64,000 nt of DNA from Paracoccus aurantiacus (GCF_007993065.1 NZ_VOPL01000004.1:1-64000); one strand, 5' to 3'; shown: positions 22,634-32,077, numbered from the stretch's first letter. Numbers and translations are program-made. The notes: generated from the letters alone by a model not told the origin.

Positions 22634-24411
22634 GAGATCTGACTGTCCGTGCAGAAGGTCTGCGGCAGGTCTTTGACGATCCCGATATTGGCGAGGTCGT
22701 CGCGATTGACGAACTGTCGCTTGAGATACAGGCGGGCGAGCTTACCGCGCTTGTTGGCCCCGACGGGGCGGGAAAGACGACGCTGATGCGCCTTCTGGCC
22801 GGGCTTCTGAAACCTGCAGCGGGCAGCCTGACGGTGCTCGGAACCGATGTGCTGAAACACCCTCAGGCCGTGCAGGATCGGATCAGCTATATGCCGCAAC
22901 GTTTTGGTCTGTATGAAGATCTGAGCGTGCAGGAAAACCTGGACCTGTATGCCGACCTGCACGGGGTGCCGCCAGATCAGCGCAAGGAACGTTTCGGCAG
23001 GATGTTGGAAATGACCGACATGGCGCGTTTCACCGACCGCCCTGCAGGTAAGCTCTCGGGCGGGATGAAGCAGAAGCTGGGCTTGGCCTGCACACTCGTT
23101 CGATCGCCCGATCTGCTGCTGCTGGACGAGCCGAGCGTCGGCGTCGATCCGCTGTCGCGCCGCGACCTTTGGGCCATCGTGCAGCAGCTTGTCGATGACG
23201 AACGCCTGAGCGTCATCATCAGTACCTCGTATATGGACGAGGCAGAGCGGTGCGCGCGTGTCTTCGTGATGGACAAGGGCAGGATCCTGGCCGACGGGAC
23301 TCCGGCGGCATTGACGGCGAAGGCCGCAGGGCTGACCTTTACCGCAACGCCTCCTGCCGGGACGCCCGCGCGCGAATTGCAGGCGCGGTTGATAGACCAC
23401 CCCTCGCTTGTCGTTGATGCCGTGCCCGAGGCGGGGCGCGTTCGCTTCATCCGCCAGCCGGATGCAGATCAGGCAAAGTGCGAGGCGTTGCTGGGTGATA
23501 TCCGCACCGCGCCGCGCGCGGAAGAACTTGAGGACGCCTTCATGATGCTGCTTCGCCAGCAGCAGGACGAGCCGCCGCAAAGTCCCGCGTCGCAGGCCGC
23601 CGAAAGCGACGCTGACGTCCCCATGCCGCCGCGAGATGAAAAGCCAGTCATCGTCGTGCGCGATCTGGTCCGCAAGTTCGGTGATTTCACCGCTGTCGCC
23701 AGCACCTCTTTCGATGTCGGGCGCGGCGAGATCTTCGGCCTGCTCGGGCCGAACGGGGCGGGTAAGACGACCACGTTCCGCATGCTGTGCGGGTTGCTTC
23801 CGGCCACCAGCGGCCAGCTGGAGGTCGCGGGACGCAACCTGCGCACGGCCCGCGCGCAGGCCCGCGCGAAAATCGGGTATGTCGCCCAAAAATTCGCGCT
23901 TTATGGCAACCTGTCGGTGCGTCAGAACCTTGAATTTTTTGGTGGCGCGTATGGGATGCGTGGCCGCGAGCTGGCGGGCCGGATCAAAAATGCCATCGCG
24001 CAATTCGACCTCGACCCCTCGGCGCAAAGCGGGCTTCTACCCGCCGGATACAAGCAGCGGCTGGCAATGGCGACCGGGCTTCTGCACCGGCCCGAGATCC
24101 TTTTTCTGGACGAGCCGACAAGCGGCATTGATCCGCTTGCACGGCGGGCGTTCTGGCGCACCATCACGGCGCTCTCGAAGGAAGGCGTGACAATCGTTAT
24201 CACCACGCATTTCATGGAAGAGGCAGAATATTGCGACCGGATCGCGATCCAGGATGCGGGCGAGATGCTTATCATCGGGACACCTGCCGAGGTGCGCGAA
24301 AAAGCCGCTGCAGGTGCCGATGGCGAGACGGTCAGGACCATGAACGATGCCTTCATCGCCGTCGTGGAACAGAACCGCGCGCGGCATGATCGGCAAAGGG
24401 CGGCTGCATGA
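22630..24411 (+). CDS. ybhF: tandem ABC ATPase of multidrug exporter, YbhF-like
   Basis: 593 residues with two nucleotide-binding domains in one chain. Domain 1: Walker A GPDGAGKTT (about 45-53), signature LSGGMKQK, Walker B LLLLDEPSVGVDP. Domain 2: Walker A GPNGAGKTT (about 375-383), Walker B ILFLDEPTSGIDP, and a degenerate signature LPAGYKQR in place of LSGG. The linker (about 300-340) is Gln/Pro/acid-rich. The degenerate second signature is, as I recall, a normal trait of YbhF proteins. Coupled at both ends by ATGA overlaps to the adaptor and the first permease. Confidence 0.9.
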   Translation: MRDLTVRAEGLRQVFDDPDIGEVVAIDELSLEIQAGELTALVGPDGAGKTTLMRLLAGLLKPAAGSLTVLGTDVLKHPQAVQDRISYMPQRFGLYEDLSVQENLDLYADLHGVPPDQRKERFGRMLEMTDMARFTDRPAGKLSGGMKQKLGLACTLVRSPDLLLLDEPSVGVDPLSRRDLWAIVQQLVDDERLSVIISTSYMDEAERCARVFVMDKGRILADGTPAALTAKAAGLTFTATPPAGTPARELQARLIDHPSLVVDAVPEAGRVRFIRQPDADQAKCEALLGDIRTAPRAEELEDAFMMLLRQQQDEPPQSPASQAAESDADVPMPPRDEKPVIVVRDLVRKFGDFTAVASTSFDVGRGEIFGLLGPNGAGKTTTFRMLCGLLPATSGQLEVAGRNLRTARAQARAKIGYVAQKFALYGNLSVRQNLEFFGGAYGMRGRELAGRIKNAIAQFDLDPSAQSGLLPAGYKQRLAMATGLLHRPEILFLDEPTSGIDPLARRAFWRTITALSKEGVTIVITTHFMEEAEYCDRIAIQDAGEMLIIGTPAEVREKAAAGADGETVRTMNDAFIAVVEQNRARHDRQRAAA

Positions 24412-25538
24412 TCGCAGTGGCATCATTCTCGCGACTTGTCGCGCTGACGCGGAAGGAAACGCGTCAGATGCTGCGTGATCGCAGCAATCTGGTTGTCGGG
24501 CTGGTGCTGCCCGCTGTGCTGATCCTGCTGTTCGGTTACGGGCTGTCCTTCGATGTGACGGATGCACGCGTCGCCGTGGTGTTGGAAGACAGCTCTCCCG
24601 TTACGCTGAACGCCGTGGCGGGGCTTGCGGGCTCGGACTATCTCAGCCCGATCTGGATGCATTCCATGCCCGAAGCCGAGGCGATGATCCGCGCGGGCGA
24701 AGCAGACGCCATCCTGCGCGTCCCAAGCGAATTTACCCGCGATCTGTCCCATGGTTCCGGCACCTTGCAGCTGATCCTGAACGGCGTCGATTCAAATACC
24801 GCGCAAAGCATCGAAGGCTATGCGACGGGCGCGATTACCAATGCGCTTGAACATCTTGCCGACCGGGGCGATGCGCGTTTCGGAGATGCGGGCGGCATAA
24901 CGCTGGTGCAACGGACCTGGTTCAACGAGGCGGGAACAAGCACCTGGTTTCTGGTACCCGGCCTGATCGTGCTGGTCATGACCCTGATCGGCGCCTTCCT
25001 GACCTCGCTGCTTATCGCGCGCGAATGGGAACGCGGCACGCTTGAATCCCTGTTCGTCACGCCGGTCCGCCCGCTGGAACTGGTCTTGTCGAAGCTCGCG
25101 CCCTATCTGGTCATCGGCGCGATTGATCTGGTCATGTGCCTTCTCGCGGCGAAGTTCCTGTTTCACGTTCCGATGCGCGGGTCACTTTGGATCATCGTGC
25201 TGTCCTCGATGCTGTACCTGCTGGTATCGCTGGCGATGGGGCTGTGGATTTCGGGCGTGACGCGCAACCAGTTCGCGGCCAGCCAAATGGCGCTTCTGGC
25301 AAGCTTCATGCCGGCAATGATGCTTTCGGGCTTCGTGTTCGACCTGCGCAATGTGCCGCTGGTGGTCCAGGTCATCAGTCAGGCGCTACCCGCGACGCAT
25401 TTCATGTCGCTTGTGAAGACGCTGTTCATGGTCGGGAACTACTGGCCTGAGATCGCGAAATCGGTTGTCATCCTGTCGCTTTACGGCGTGCTGCTGATCT
25501 GGGCGACGCGGCGCACGCTTGCAAAACGGTTGGACTGA
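24408..25538 (+). CDS. ybhS: ABC-2 type permease, YbhS-like
   Basis: 376 residues. One N-terminal transmembrane helix (LVVGLVLPAVLILLFGYGLSF), a large extracytoplasmic domain (about residues 55-180) and five C-terminal helices, the ABC2_membrane_3 layout. The motif AREWERGTLESLFVTPVRPLELVLSK is the conserved cytoplasmic coupling segment. It forms a heterodimeric channel with the next protein. The start overlaps the ATPase stop. Confidence 0.88.
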   Translation: MIAVASFSRLVALTRKETRQMLRDRSNLVVGLVLPAVLILLFGYGLSFDVTDARVAVVLEDSSPVTLNAVAGLAGSDYLSPIWMHSMPEAEAMIRAGEADAILRVPSEFTRDLSHGSGTLQLILNGVDSNTAQSIEGYATGAITNALEHLADRGDARFGDAGGITLVQRTWFNEAGTSTWFLVPGLIVLVMTLIGAFLTSLLIAREWERGTLESLFVTPVRPLELVLSKLAPYLVIGAIDLVMCLLAAKFLFHVPMRGSLWIIVLSSMLYLLVSLAMGLWISGVTRNQFAASQMALLASFMPAMMLSGFVFDLRNVPLVVQVISQALPATHFMSLVKTLFMVGNYWPEIAKSVVILSLYGVLLIWATRRTLAKRLD

Positions 25539-25541
25539 GCG

Positions 25542-26651
25542 ATGGGTGCCATTGCATTTCTGTTCCCGCTACTGGCGTTGATCCGCAAGGAACTGTTCGC
25601 GATCCTGAAGGACCCGTCCAGCCGCGCATTGCTGTTTGCACCAGCGCTGATACAGGCGCTTCTGTTTGGCTATGGCGCGACCTACGATCTGACGAACGCG
25701 CCTTTCGCCTTGCTGGACCAGAGCAGAAGCGAGGCATCGGCAAGGATCGTGGCGGATATCGAAGGCACCGGCGTTTTCCACCGCATTGCGACCCTGCAAA
25801 GCACCAGTCAGATCGCCGACCAGATCGAGAGCGGCGACGCGCTTCTGGTGGTCAGCTTTCCCGCCGATTTCGCGGCGACGCTGGCGAGGGGAGAGCAGGC
25901 GCAGGTTCAGGCGATCTTCGACGGGCGGAACTCGTCCACTGCCGGCCTGGCCGCGGCTTATCTGTCCGCGATCGTTGCGCGCTATAACGCGGAAGAAGGC
26001 GCATCCGCACCGCTAAGCATCGTGCGCCGCGCCTGGTTCAACCCCAACTTCGAATCCCGCTGGAACCTGATGCCCGCGCTGATTGCGTCACTCAGCATGC
26101 TTCAGACATTGATGCTTTCCGCGCTTTCCGTCGCCCGCGAGCGAGAGCAGGGCACATTCGATCAGCTTCTGGTCACACCCCTGACCCCCGGCCAGATCCT
26201 GATCGGGAAGGCATTGCCGGCTATCCTGATCGGACTTCTGCAATCGACGATCATTTTTCTGATCATTCGCTTCTGGTTTCAGATCCCGATGAACGGACAG
26301 GTCTGGTTGATGTATCTGGGCCTGATCGCGTTCACCACGGCTGCGGTCGGGCTGGGGCTTTCGATTTCGGCGGTCGCGCTGACGATGCAGCAGGCGATGC
26401 TTTACACCTTCATCCTGATCATGCCGCTGATGCTGCTTTCAGGTCTGCTGACCCCGGTGCGCAACATGCCTGCGATCCTGCAATGGGCGACCTACGCGAA
26501 CCCATTGCGCTTCGGCATCGACCTTGTGCGCCGGGTCTATCTGGAAGGGGCGCGGCTGTCAGATGTGGCATTCGATTTCGTGCCGCTTCTGGCCGTGGCG
26601 GCCGTGACATTACCGCTTGCGGCATGGCTGTTCCGGAACCGGCTGAGCTGA
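25542..26651 (+). CDS. ybhR: ABC-2 type permease, YbhR-like
   Basis: 369 residues with the same topology as its neighbour: one N-terminal helix, an extracytoplasmic domain and five helices, with coupling motif AREREQGTFDQLLVTPLTPGQILIGK. Three bases separate it from the upstream permease gene. Last gene of the export operon; it ends 15 nt from a convergent gene with no clear terminator between them. In E. coli the system affects sensitivity to cefoperazone and chloramphenicol; the substrate here is unknown. Confidence 0.88.
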   Translation: MGAIAFLFPLLALIRKELFAILKDPSSRALLFAPALIQALLFGYGATYDLTNAPFALLDQSRSEASARIVADIEGTGVFHRIATLQSTSQIADQIESGDALLVVSFPADFAATLARGEQAQVQAIFDGRNSSTAGLAAAYLSAIVARYNAEEGASAPLSIVRRAWFNPNFESRWNLMPALIASLSMLQTLMLSALSVAREREQGTFDQLLVTPLTPGQILIGKALPAILIGLLQSTIIFLIIRFWFQIPMNGQVWLMYLGLIAFTTAAVGLGLSISAVALTMQQAMLYTFILIMPLMLLSGLLTPVRNMPAILQWATYANPLRFGIDLVRRVYLEGARLSDVAFDFVPLLAVAAVTLPLAAWLFRNRLS

Positions 26652-26666
26652 GCCTGCGCCAAGGGG

Positions 26667-27695
26667 CTATCGCGTGATGTCGCGATATTCGTGCAGCCCG
26701 CCGCGCCAATCGCGAATATGCCATAGACCCGGACCCGCGCGTGTGACGGCCGCGGAATCGAGCGGAACCTTCCCGAAGCCGCCCGGCAGATCGAGGACAT
26801 AGCTCGGAATGGCGATGCCAGAAAGGTGCCCGCGCAGTTCCGCGATGATCGACAGGCCTTCATCGATTGTGGTGCGGAAATGGCTGGTCCCTCGCGCCAG
26901 ATCGCAATGGTGCAGATAATAGGGCGTGACGCCAATCGCGGTCAGTCCGCGAAACAGACGCGCCAGCGTTTCGGCGTCGTCGTTCACGCCGCGCAGCAGG
27001 ACGCTTTGCGACAGAAGCGCAGCGCCGGTCTTGGCGAGGGTTCGGATTGCCGCCTTTGCCTCGGGGGTCAGCTCATCAGGGTGATTGATGTGGTTCACCA
27101 CGAAAACGGCAGCCCTGCGCGTCAGCAGTGGCGCAATCGCCGAGATCCGCTGCGGCGCGACGACGGGAACGCGGCTATGGATGCGTATGACCTCGATATG
27201 AGGTATCGCATCGAGGCGATCGAGGATGTCGGCAAGTCGGCGCGGTGACAGCGTCAGGGGATCGCCGCCGGTCAGGATGATCTCGCGAAGCGCAGGTGTG
27301 GACGCGATATGGGCAAGCGCATTATCAAGCTGGTCCGGGGGCAGGGGGCCAGCCGCGCCCACTGCCTCTCGGCGAAAGCAGAAGCGGCAATAGACATCGC
27401 AGGTCTGGGTGACATGCAGAATGGCGCGGTCAGTATAGCGATGGGTCAGACCCGGCACCGGGCTGTGCGCGTGATCGCCGATAGGGTCGGTCAGTTCTTC
27501 CGGACGTACGGTAAGTTCCCGGCGGTCAGGAACGAACTGGCGCGCGAGTCCCGGTTCCGCAGATTGCATCGCGGGCGTGATGCGAATTCGGAAGTCCTTG
27601 GCGACGCGATCGAGTTCTGGTGAATCCGCGCTGTTCGCCAGACCTGCATCCACAAGCTCGGCAACAGAGGTCAGGGCGGGTCGGGCGGCAGGCAT
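26667..27695 (-). CDS. lysine 2,3-aminomutase family radical-SAM enzyme (KamA/EpmB-like)
   Basis: 342 residues. Radical-SAM cluster motif CDVYCRFCFRRE (about residues 105-116), followed by GGDPLTLS, and a PLP-lysine segment in LPGGFGKVPL near residue 310. The length equals E. coli EpmB, which converts a lysine to beta-lysine for modification of elongation factor P, and is shorter than catabolic KamA (about 416). Neither efp nor epmA is in the window, so EpmB versus free-lysine aminomutase is not settled. It follows hspQ by 25 nt and may be co-transcribed with it. Confidence 0.8.
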   Translation of the reverse strand: MPAARPALTSVAELVDAGLANSADSPELDRVAKDFRIRITPAMQSAEPGLARQFVPDRRELTVRPEELTDPIGDHAHSPVPGLTHRYTDRAILHVTQTCDVYCRFCFRREAVGAAGPLPPDQLDNALAHIASTPALREIILTGGDPLTLSPRRLADILDRLDAIPHIEVIRIHSRVPVVAPQRISAIAPLLTRRAAVFVVNHINHPDELTPEAKAAIRTLAKTGAALLSQSVLLRGVNDDAETLARLFRGLTAIGVTPYYLHHCDLARGTSHFRTTIDEGLSIIAELRGHLSGIAIPSYVLDLPGGFGKVPLDSAAVTRAGPGLWHIRDWRGGLHEYRDITR

Positions 27696-27720
27696 GGGTC
27701 ACGCGTCGTGCGCAAGCGTC

Positions 27721-28047
27721 TCAGTTAAGCGACTGCTGAAGCGCGTAGTAACCGTCGCAGAATTCACCGAACTGGGCGTTGAGTTCGGGATGCTCGATCG
27801 GCTCGCCCGAGATGTCGGCAACAAGGTTCTGCTCCGACACATATGCAACGTAATAGGTCGCCTCGGTCTCGGCATAGAGATGGTAGAAAGGCTGGTCCTT
27901 GTCGGGGCGGCTGTCCTCGGGAATGGATTCATACCACTCATCCGAATTCGAGAATTTCGGGTCGATGTCGAAGACAACCCCGCGAAACGGATGCATGCGA
28001 TGCCGCACCACCTGTCCGATCATGTATTTCGCCGTTCTCGCTTCCAT
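27721..28047 (-). CDS. hspQ: heat-shock protein HspQ (YccV-like)
   Basis: 108 residues, full length. Motifs YMIGQVVRHRMHPFRGVVFDIDP, then HLYAETEATYYVAYVSEQNL and HPELNAQFGEF, are diagnostic of HspQ. In enterobacteria it promotes degradation of denatured DnaA and acts as a Lon specificity-enhancing factor; lon is also in this window, 7 kb away. The ribosome site GGGG precedes the ATG on the minus strand. I did not find a convincing RpoH promoter in the 123 nt upstream. Confidence 0.93.
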   Translation of the reverse strand: MEARTAKYMIGQVVRHRMHPFRGVVFDIDPKFSNSDEWYESIPEDSRPDKDQPFYHLYAETEATYYVAYVSEQNLVADISGEPIEHPELNAQFGEFCDGYYALQQSLN

Positions 28048-28170
28048 AAAACCCCGCGCTTCGATCCGTGACTTTTACGACTTCGAAGCCTGCCTGTCTA
28101 TGGATAGGTGGGGCGAGACAGCCAGATGTGATCCCGCGCCGCTGCATTGTCGCATCGGCGCGGGGTCGGA

Positions 28171-29499
28171 TCATTGGGACTGACCTGCCGCAACGACCTC
28201 TGCAGTATCGCTGCTGACCTCGGCAAGGGTTTCGGCCGAATCGCCCGCTTCGACAAGATCGCGGGCCTCTTCTTCGTCCTCATCCTCAAGCGCGGGGGGA
28301 TCTTCGCCGGCAAGGAAGTTGCCAAACTTCTCCAATCCGGGGATATGGTCTGCCAGCACCTTCATGACCACAAGCATCGGCACTGCGACGACCATGCCAA
28401 GCACCGACCATAGCCATGCCCACAGCGCCACCGTCACGAACACCACAACCGTGTTCAGACGAAGCCGCCGCGAGACGAAGTAGGGCGTAATGAGTTGCCC
28501 TTCGAGCGAGGTCAGACCCAGATAGGTTGCAGCGACCATGAAGGGCGTGAAGATGTCGCTGAAGCTGATAAGGGCAACGACAAAGGACGCGGCTACCCCT
28601 GTGACGGCACCCAGATAGGGAATGAAGTTCAGGATGAACGCGGCCACGCCCCAAAGCAGGGGTTGCGGCATATCCCATATCCACATCCCAAGTCCGATGC
28701 AGAGGCCAAGCCCCGCATTGATCAGCGTGATCGCGCCGAGATAAGAACCGAGCGCCAGTTCAATCTCGCGCAGTGCCATATACGCGGCGCGCTTTTCCTT
28801 CAGGCTGTCAAAGCTCTGGACGATCTTGAGATACATGAGATCGCCAGACGCAAGCAGGAAGAACAGCAGGAACAATGTGAACACGATCTGTCCGACGACC
28901 GAAGGTCCGGCCGCCATCACGCTGGCAAGGGTAGAGCTTTCGTCGGTCTTCACCTCGACCTGTATCGGCTTGTCGCCCTCTGCCGGCTGTTCGACGACTT
29001 CGGTGGCAGCGACGGTCGCGGCGGGCGGCGGAGGGGCGTCGCCTTCCTGATCCTGCGCGCCGCCGCCGGTCACTTCATCCAGCTTCGCTGCCGCTTCTTC
29101 CAGCGGACGGACGCTTTCACGAAGGTCGCGCAAGCGCTCTTCCAGCCGCGAGGTGATCTGGGGCGAATCGTCCACAATGTCCCTGATCGGACCAGAGATG
29201 AAATAGCCGAGCACGACCACAAGCGCGATCATGCCAAGCGTCACGAGCGCCGCCGAGATGGAGGCGCCGATGCCGAATTTGCTGAGCAGGCGGCGGAACG
29301 GGACAAAAACGAAGAACAGCAGAAGTCCCAGTGTGACCGGCATCAGGAAAGCCGATGCGGCGGTCACAAAATAGAAGAGCATTATCATGAAAATGCCGAT
29401 GATCGCCCACCGCGGGACGAGTGGCGGCTTGGCATCTTCTTCACGTTGGATGGTCGGGAAGCGGTGCTCTGGCGAATAACGTGGCTTGGGCGGCGGCAT
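28171..29499 (-). CDS. AI-2E family transporter (PerM/YhhQ-type permease)
   Basis: 442 residues with about seven transmembrane helices: three near the N-terminus (about residues 30-105), a soluble domain, then four or more (about 200-385). PYLGAVTGVAASFVVALI and LEGQLITPYFVSRRLRLN are family signatures. Unusual for size are a Pro/Ala/Glu-rich low-complexity insert in the soluble domain (about residues 145-190) and an acidic C-terminal tail (about 395-442, EDEDEEEARD). Substrate uncertain: members export autoinducer-2 or work as Na+(H+) antiporters. Monocistronic by position. Confidence 0.85.
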   Translation of the reverse strand: MPPPKPRYSPEHRFPTIQREEDAKPPLVPRWAIIGIFMIMLFYFVTAASAFLMPVTLGLLLFFVFVPFRRLLSKFGIGASISAALVTLGMIALVVVLGYFISGPIRDIVDDSPQITSRLEERLRDLRESVRPLEEAAAKLDEVTGGGAQDQEGDAPPPPAATVAATEVVEQPAEGDKPIQVEVKTDESSTLASVMAAGPSVVGQIVFTLFLLFFLLASGDLMYLKIVQSFDSLKEKRAAYMALREIELALGSYLGAITLINAGLGLCIGLGMWIWDMPQPLLWGVAAFILNFIPYLGAVTGVAASFVVALISFSDIFTPFMVAATYLGLTSLEGQLITPYFVSRRLRLNTVVVFVTVALWAWLWSVLGMVVAVPMLVVMKVLADHIPGLEKFGNFLAGEDPPALEDEDEEEARDLVEAGDSAETLAEVSSDTAEVVAAGQSQ

Positions 29500-29530
29500 C
29501 TAGGACTCCGTGTGGTGCCAACATAAGCAA

Positions 29531-29561
29531 ATCGCGATGCCGGGGGTTCCGGCATCGCGAT
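29531..29561 (-). terminator. 13-bp hairpin downstream of the polyamine operon
   Basis: ATCGCGATGCCGG (29531-29543) pairs perfectly with CCGGCATCGCGAT (29549-29561). On the minus strand it follows the stop of the dehydrogenase gene by 40 nt and is followed by the imperfect T-tract TTTGCTT. Confidence 0.65.
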
Positions 29562-29600
29562 CAAATTCTGTGCTGCTAAATGTTTGCCAGCCTGGCTGCC

Positions 29601-30827
29601 CTAGATCGCGTGATCGCCGCTTGCGTCGATCACCCGCGTCGGCAGACCCATCTCACCCAAAAGTTCCAAGAAGGGACGCGCGGGCAGATCCTCGACATTT
29701 ACCATCCGCTTCACATCCCATGTGCCGCGCGCGATCAGGATTGCGGCAGCGACGGGCGGGACGCCAGCGGTATAGCTGATGCCCTGGCTGCCCACTTCCT
29801 CGAACGCATCCTTGTGGTCGGCCACGTTATAGATGAACACCTCGCCCGGCTCGCCATTGCGGCTGCCTTTGACCAGATCGCCGATGCAGGTCTTGCCGGT
29901 ATAGTCGGGCGCGAGGCTGGCCGGATCAGGCAGCACTGCCTTGACCACCTTCAGCGGAACAACCTCCTGGCCCTCGGCAGTCTTTACCGGCTGTTCCGAC
30001 AACAGCCCCAGCGATTGCAGGACGGTAAAGACGTTGATGTAATGCGCCCCGAACCCCATCCAGAAGCGAACATCGCTGTCCTTGTAGCGTGCGGACAGGC
30101 TGTGAACCTCATCATGGCCGGACAGATAGGCGGTCTGTTTGCCGACAACCGGCAGATCCCATTCGCGACCGACCTCGAACATCTTGTTCTCGGTCCATTC
30201 GCCGCCCTGCCACGCATAGACGGTGCCGGTGAACTCGCGGAAATTGATCTCCGGGTCGAAATTCGTCGCGAAATAGCGCACGTGACTGCCGGCATTGATA
30301 TCGACAATGTCGATGCTGTCGATCTTGTCGAAATACTCATCCTCGGCAAGCCGGGCATAGGCGTTGACCACACCCGGATCGAAACCGGCGCCCAGAATCG
30401 CTGTCATGCCGGCTTTTTCGACGGCCTCGCGGCGCTTCCATTCGTAATTTCCATACCAGGGCGGGGTTTCACAGATCTTCGACGGATCTTCATGAATTGC
30501 GGTGTCGATATACGCGCAATCGGTATCGATGCACCCTTGCAGCACCGTCATGTTGATGAAGGCAGAGCCGACATTGATGCAGATGCCAGCGTCAATCTTG
30601 CGGATAAGATCGGCCACCGCGACGCTGTCCATCGCGTCGATCTGATGGCTGGCGAAATCCATCTTGTGGCCCTTGTCGCGAAGGCTTGCGATGATGTCGT
30701 CGGCCTTCGACTTCGTGCGCGATGCAATATGCAACGCGCCGAATTCATTGGCCCATTGCGCAACCTTGTGCGCGGTGACCTTCGCGACGCCGCCGGCGCC
30801 GATGATGAGAACGTTCTTCGTCAACAT
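29601..30827 (-). CDS. carboxynorspermidine/carboxyspermidine dehydrogenase (saccharopine dehydrogenase family)
   Basis: 408 residues. Rossmann motif LIIGAGGVAKVTAHKVAQ at the N-terminus, then INVGSAFINMTVLQGCI and ILGAGFDPGVVNAYAR, characteristic of the CANSDH subgroup rather than lysine saccharopine enzymes. It condenses aspartate semialdehyde with putrescine or diaminopropane using NADPH. The neighbouring decarboxylase gene, ending 14 nt upstream in the same direction, completes the route, which makes the assignment firm. AAGGGGGAA precedes the ATG. Confidence 0.92.
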   Translation of the reverse strand: MLTKNVLIIGAGGVAKVTAHKVAQWANEFGALHIASRTKSKADDIIASLRDKGHKMDFASHQIDAMDSVAVADLIRKIDAGICINVGSAFINMTVLQGCIDTDCAYIDTAIHEDPSKICETPPWYGNYEWKRREAVEKAGMTAILGAGFDPGVVNAYARLAEDEYFDKIDSIDIVDINAGSHVRYFATNFDPEINFREFTGTVYAWQGGEWTENKMFEVGREWDLPVVGKQTAYLSGHDEVHSLSARYKDSDVRFWMGFGAHYINVFTVLQSLGLLSEQPVKTAEGQEVVPLKVVKAVLPDPASLAPDYTGKTCIGDLVKGSRNGEPGEVFIYNVADHKDAFEEVGSQGISYTAGVPPVAAAILIARGTWDVKRMVNVEDLPARPFLELLGEMGLPTRVIDASGDHAI

Positions 30828-30841
30828 TTCCCCCTTCGGTG

Positions 30842-31939
30842 TCAGGACAGGCTGTCCCGATAGTCGTCATAAGTAAAATCGCGGACGAGGCGGATCGTTC
30901 CATCCTCGTCCCGGATCGCGATGGACGGCATGGCGACGCCGTTGAACCAGTTTTTCTTGACCATCGTATAGCCCGCCGCATCGGCGATGCTGATCCGGTC
31001 GCCGATTTCCAGCGGCTTCTGGAACTGCGCTTCGCCGAAGATGTCGCCCGCAAGGCAGGTTTTCCCGGCGATCTGATAGGGGTGGCCGCCTGTCTGCGGC
31101 AGCTTCGCCGTTTCCCGATAGATCAGCAGGTCAAGCATATGCGCCTCGATACTGCTGTCGACGACGGCGATTTTCTTGCCGTTGTCGATGATGTCCAGCA
31201 CGCTGACTTCCAGCGTGGCGGTGCCGGTGATGCTGGCCTCGCCCGGCTCCAGATAGACCTGAACGCCAAGCCGGTCGCTGAACGCTTTCAGCCGGTCGGC
31301 GAGCTGATCCAGCGGGTAGCCCTCGCCGGTGAAATGGATGCCGCCGCCAAGCGACACCCAGTCGAGCCGTTTCAAAAAGCCGCCAAAATCCGCCTCGATC
31401 CGGTCGAGCTGTCCCGAGAACAGGTCAAAGTCGCGATTCTCGCAATTGTAGTGGATCATGACGCCGCTGATGCGACCCTCTGCGGCCTCCAGTCGCGCCA
31501 TGTCCCATTCGCCAAGACGCGAGAAGGGCCGGGCGGGATCAGCCAGATCAAAACCCGATGTCGAGAAGCGCGGATTAAGCCGCAGCCCGCGCCCGACATC
31601 GCCAGTCCTGTCTGCAAAACGGTCAAGCTGGGTCAGAGAGTTGAAGATGATCTTGTCGGAATAGCCGATTGCCTCGTCGATCTCATGATCGGCCCAGGCG
31701 ACGGAATAGGCATGGGTTTCCTTGCCGAATTTTTCGCGACCCAGCCGCAATTCGTAAAGCGACGACGACGTCGTGCCGTCCATATAGTCGCGCATCTGGT
31801 CGAACACGGACCACGTGGCGAAGCATTTCAGTGCAAGCAATGCCTTTGCGCCCGACGCGTCGCGAAGACGGGCGACGATCTCCATGTTGCGGCGCAGGGC
31901 TGCGAGGTCCATCAGGTAATAGGGCGTCTGAATCGTCAT
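30842..31939 (-). CDS. nspC: carboxynorspermidine/carboxyspermidine decarboxylase
   Basis: 365 residues of the PLP-dependent fold III (alanine racemase/DAP decarboxylase) class. Start MTIQTPYYLMDLAAL; the PLP lysine lies in LLALKCFATWSVF (about residue 40), with HYNCENRDF, SLGGGIHFT and EPGEASI as conserved segments. It removes the carboxyl group from carboxy(nor)spermidine to give spermidine or norspermidine. Start 31939 is chosen because the family begins here; longer in-frame extension to 32056 is not family-like. First gene of a two-gene polyamine operon. Confidence 0.93.
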   Translation of the reverse strand: MTIQTPYYLMDLAALRRNMEIVARLRDASGAKALLALKCFATWSVFDQMRDYMDGTTSSSLYELRLGREKFGKETHAYSVAWADHEIDEAIGYSDKIIFNSLTQLDRFADRTGDVGRGLRLNPRFSTSGFDLADPARPFSRLGEWDMARLEAAEGRISGVMIHYNCENRDFDLFSGQLDRIEADFGGFLKRLDWVSLGGGIHFTGEGYPLDQLADRLKAFSDRLGVQVYLEPGEASITGTATLEVSVLDIIDNGKKIAVVDSSIEAHMLDLLIYRETAKLPQTGGHPYQIAGKTCLAGDIFGEAQFQKPLEIGDRISIADAAGYTMVKKNWFNGVAMPSIAIRDEDGTIRLVRDFTYDDYRDSLS

Positions 31940-32077
31940 GGCTGTCCCGAGGCAATCAAGGGCTGCGATATATGCCGCCCTCCCACATTTCGCAAGGAAC
32001 TGCCCCAAGCCTCTGGCAGCAAAGCATGACATCTGGATGACGCGCGGCGTAAACACTGACGACGGCGCAGGATCAGT

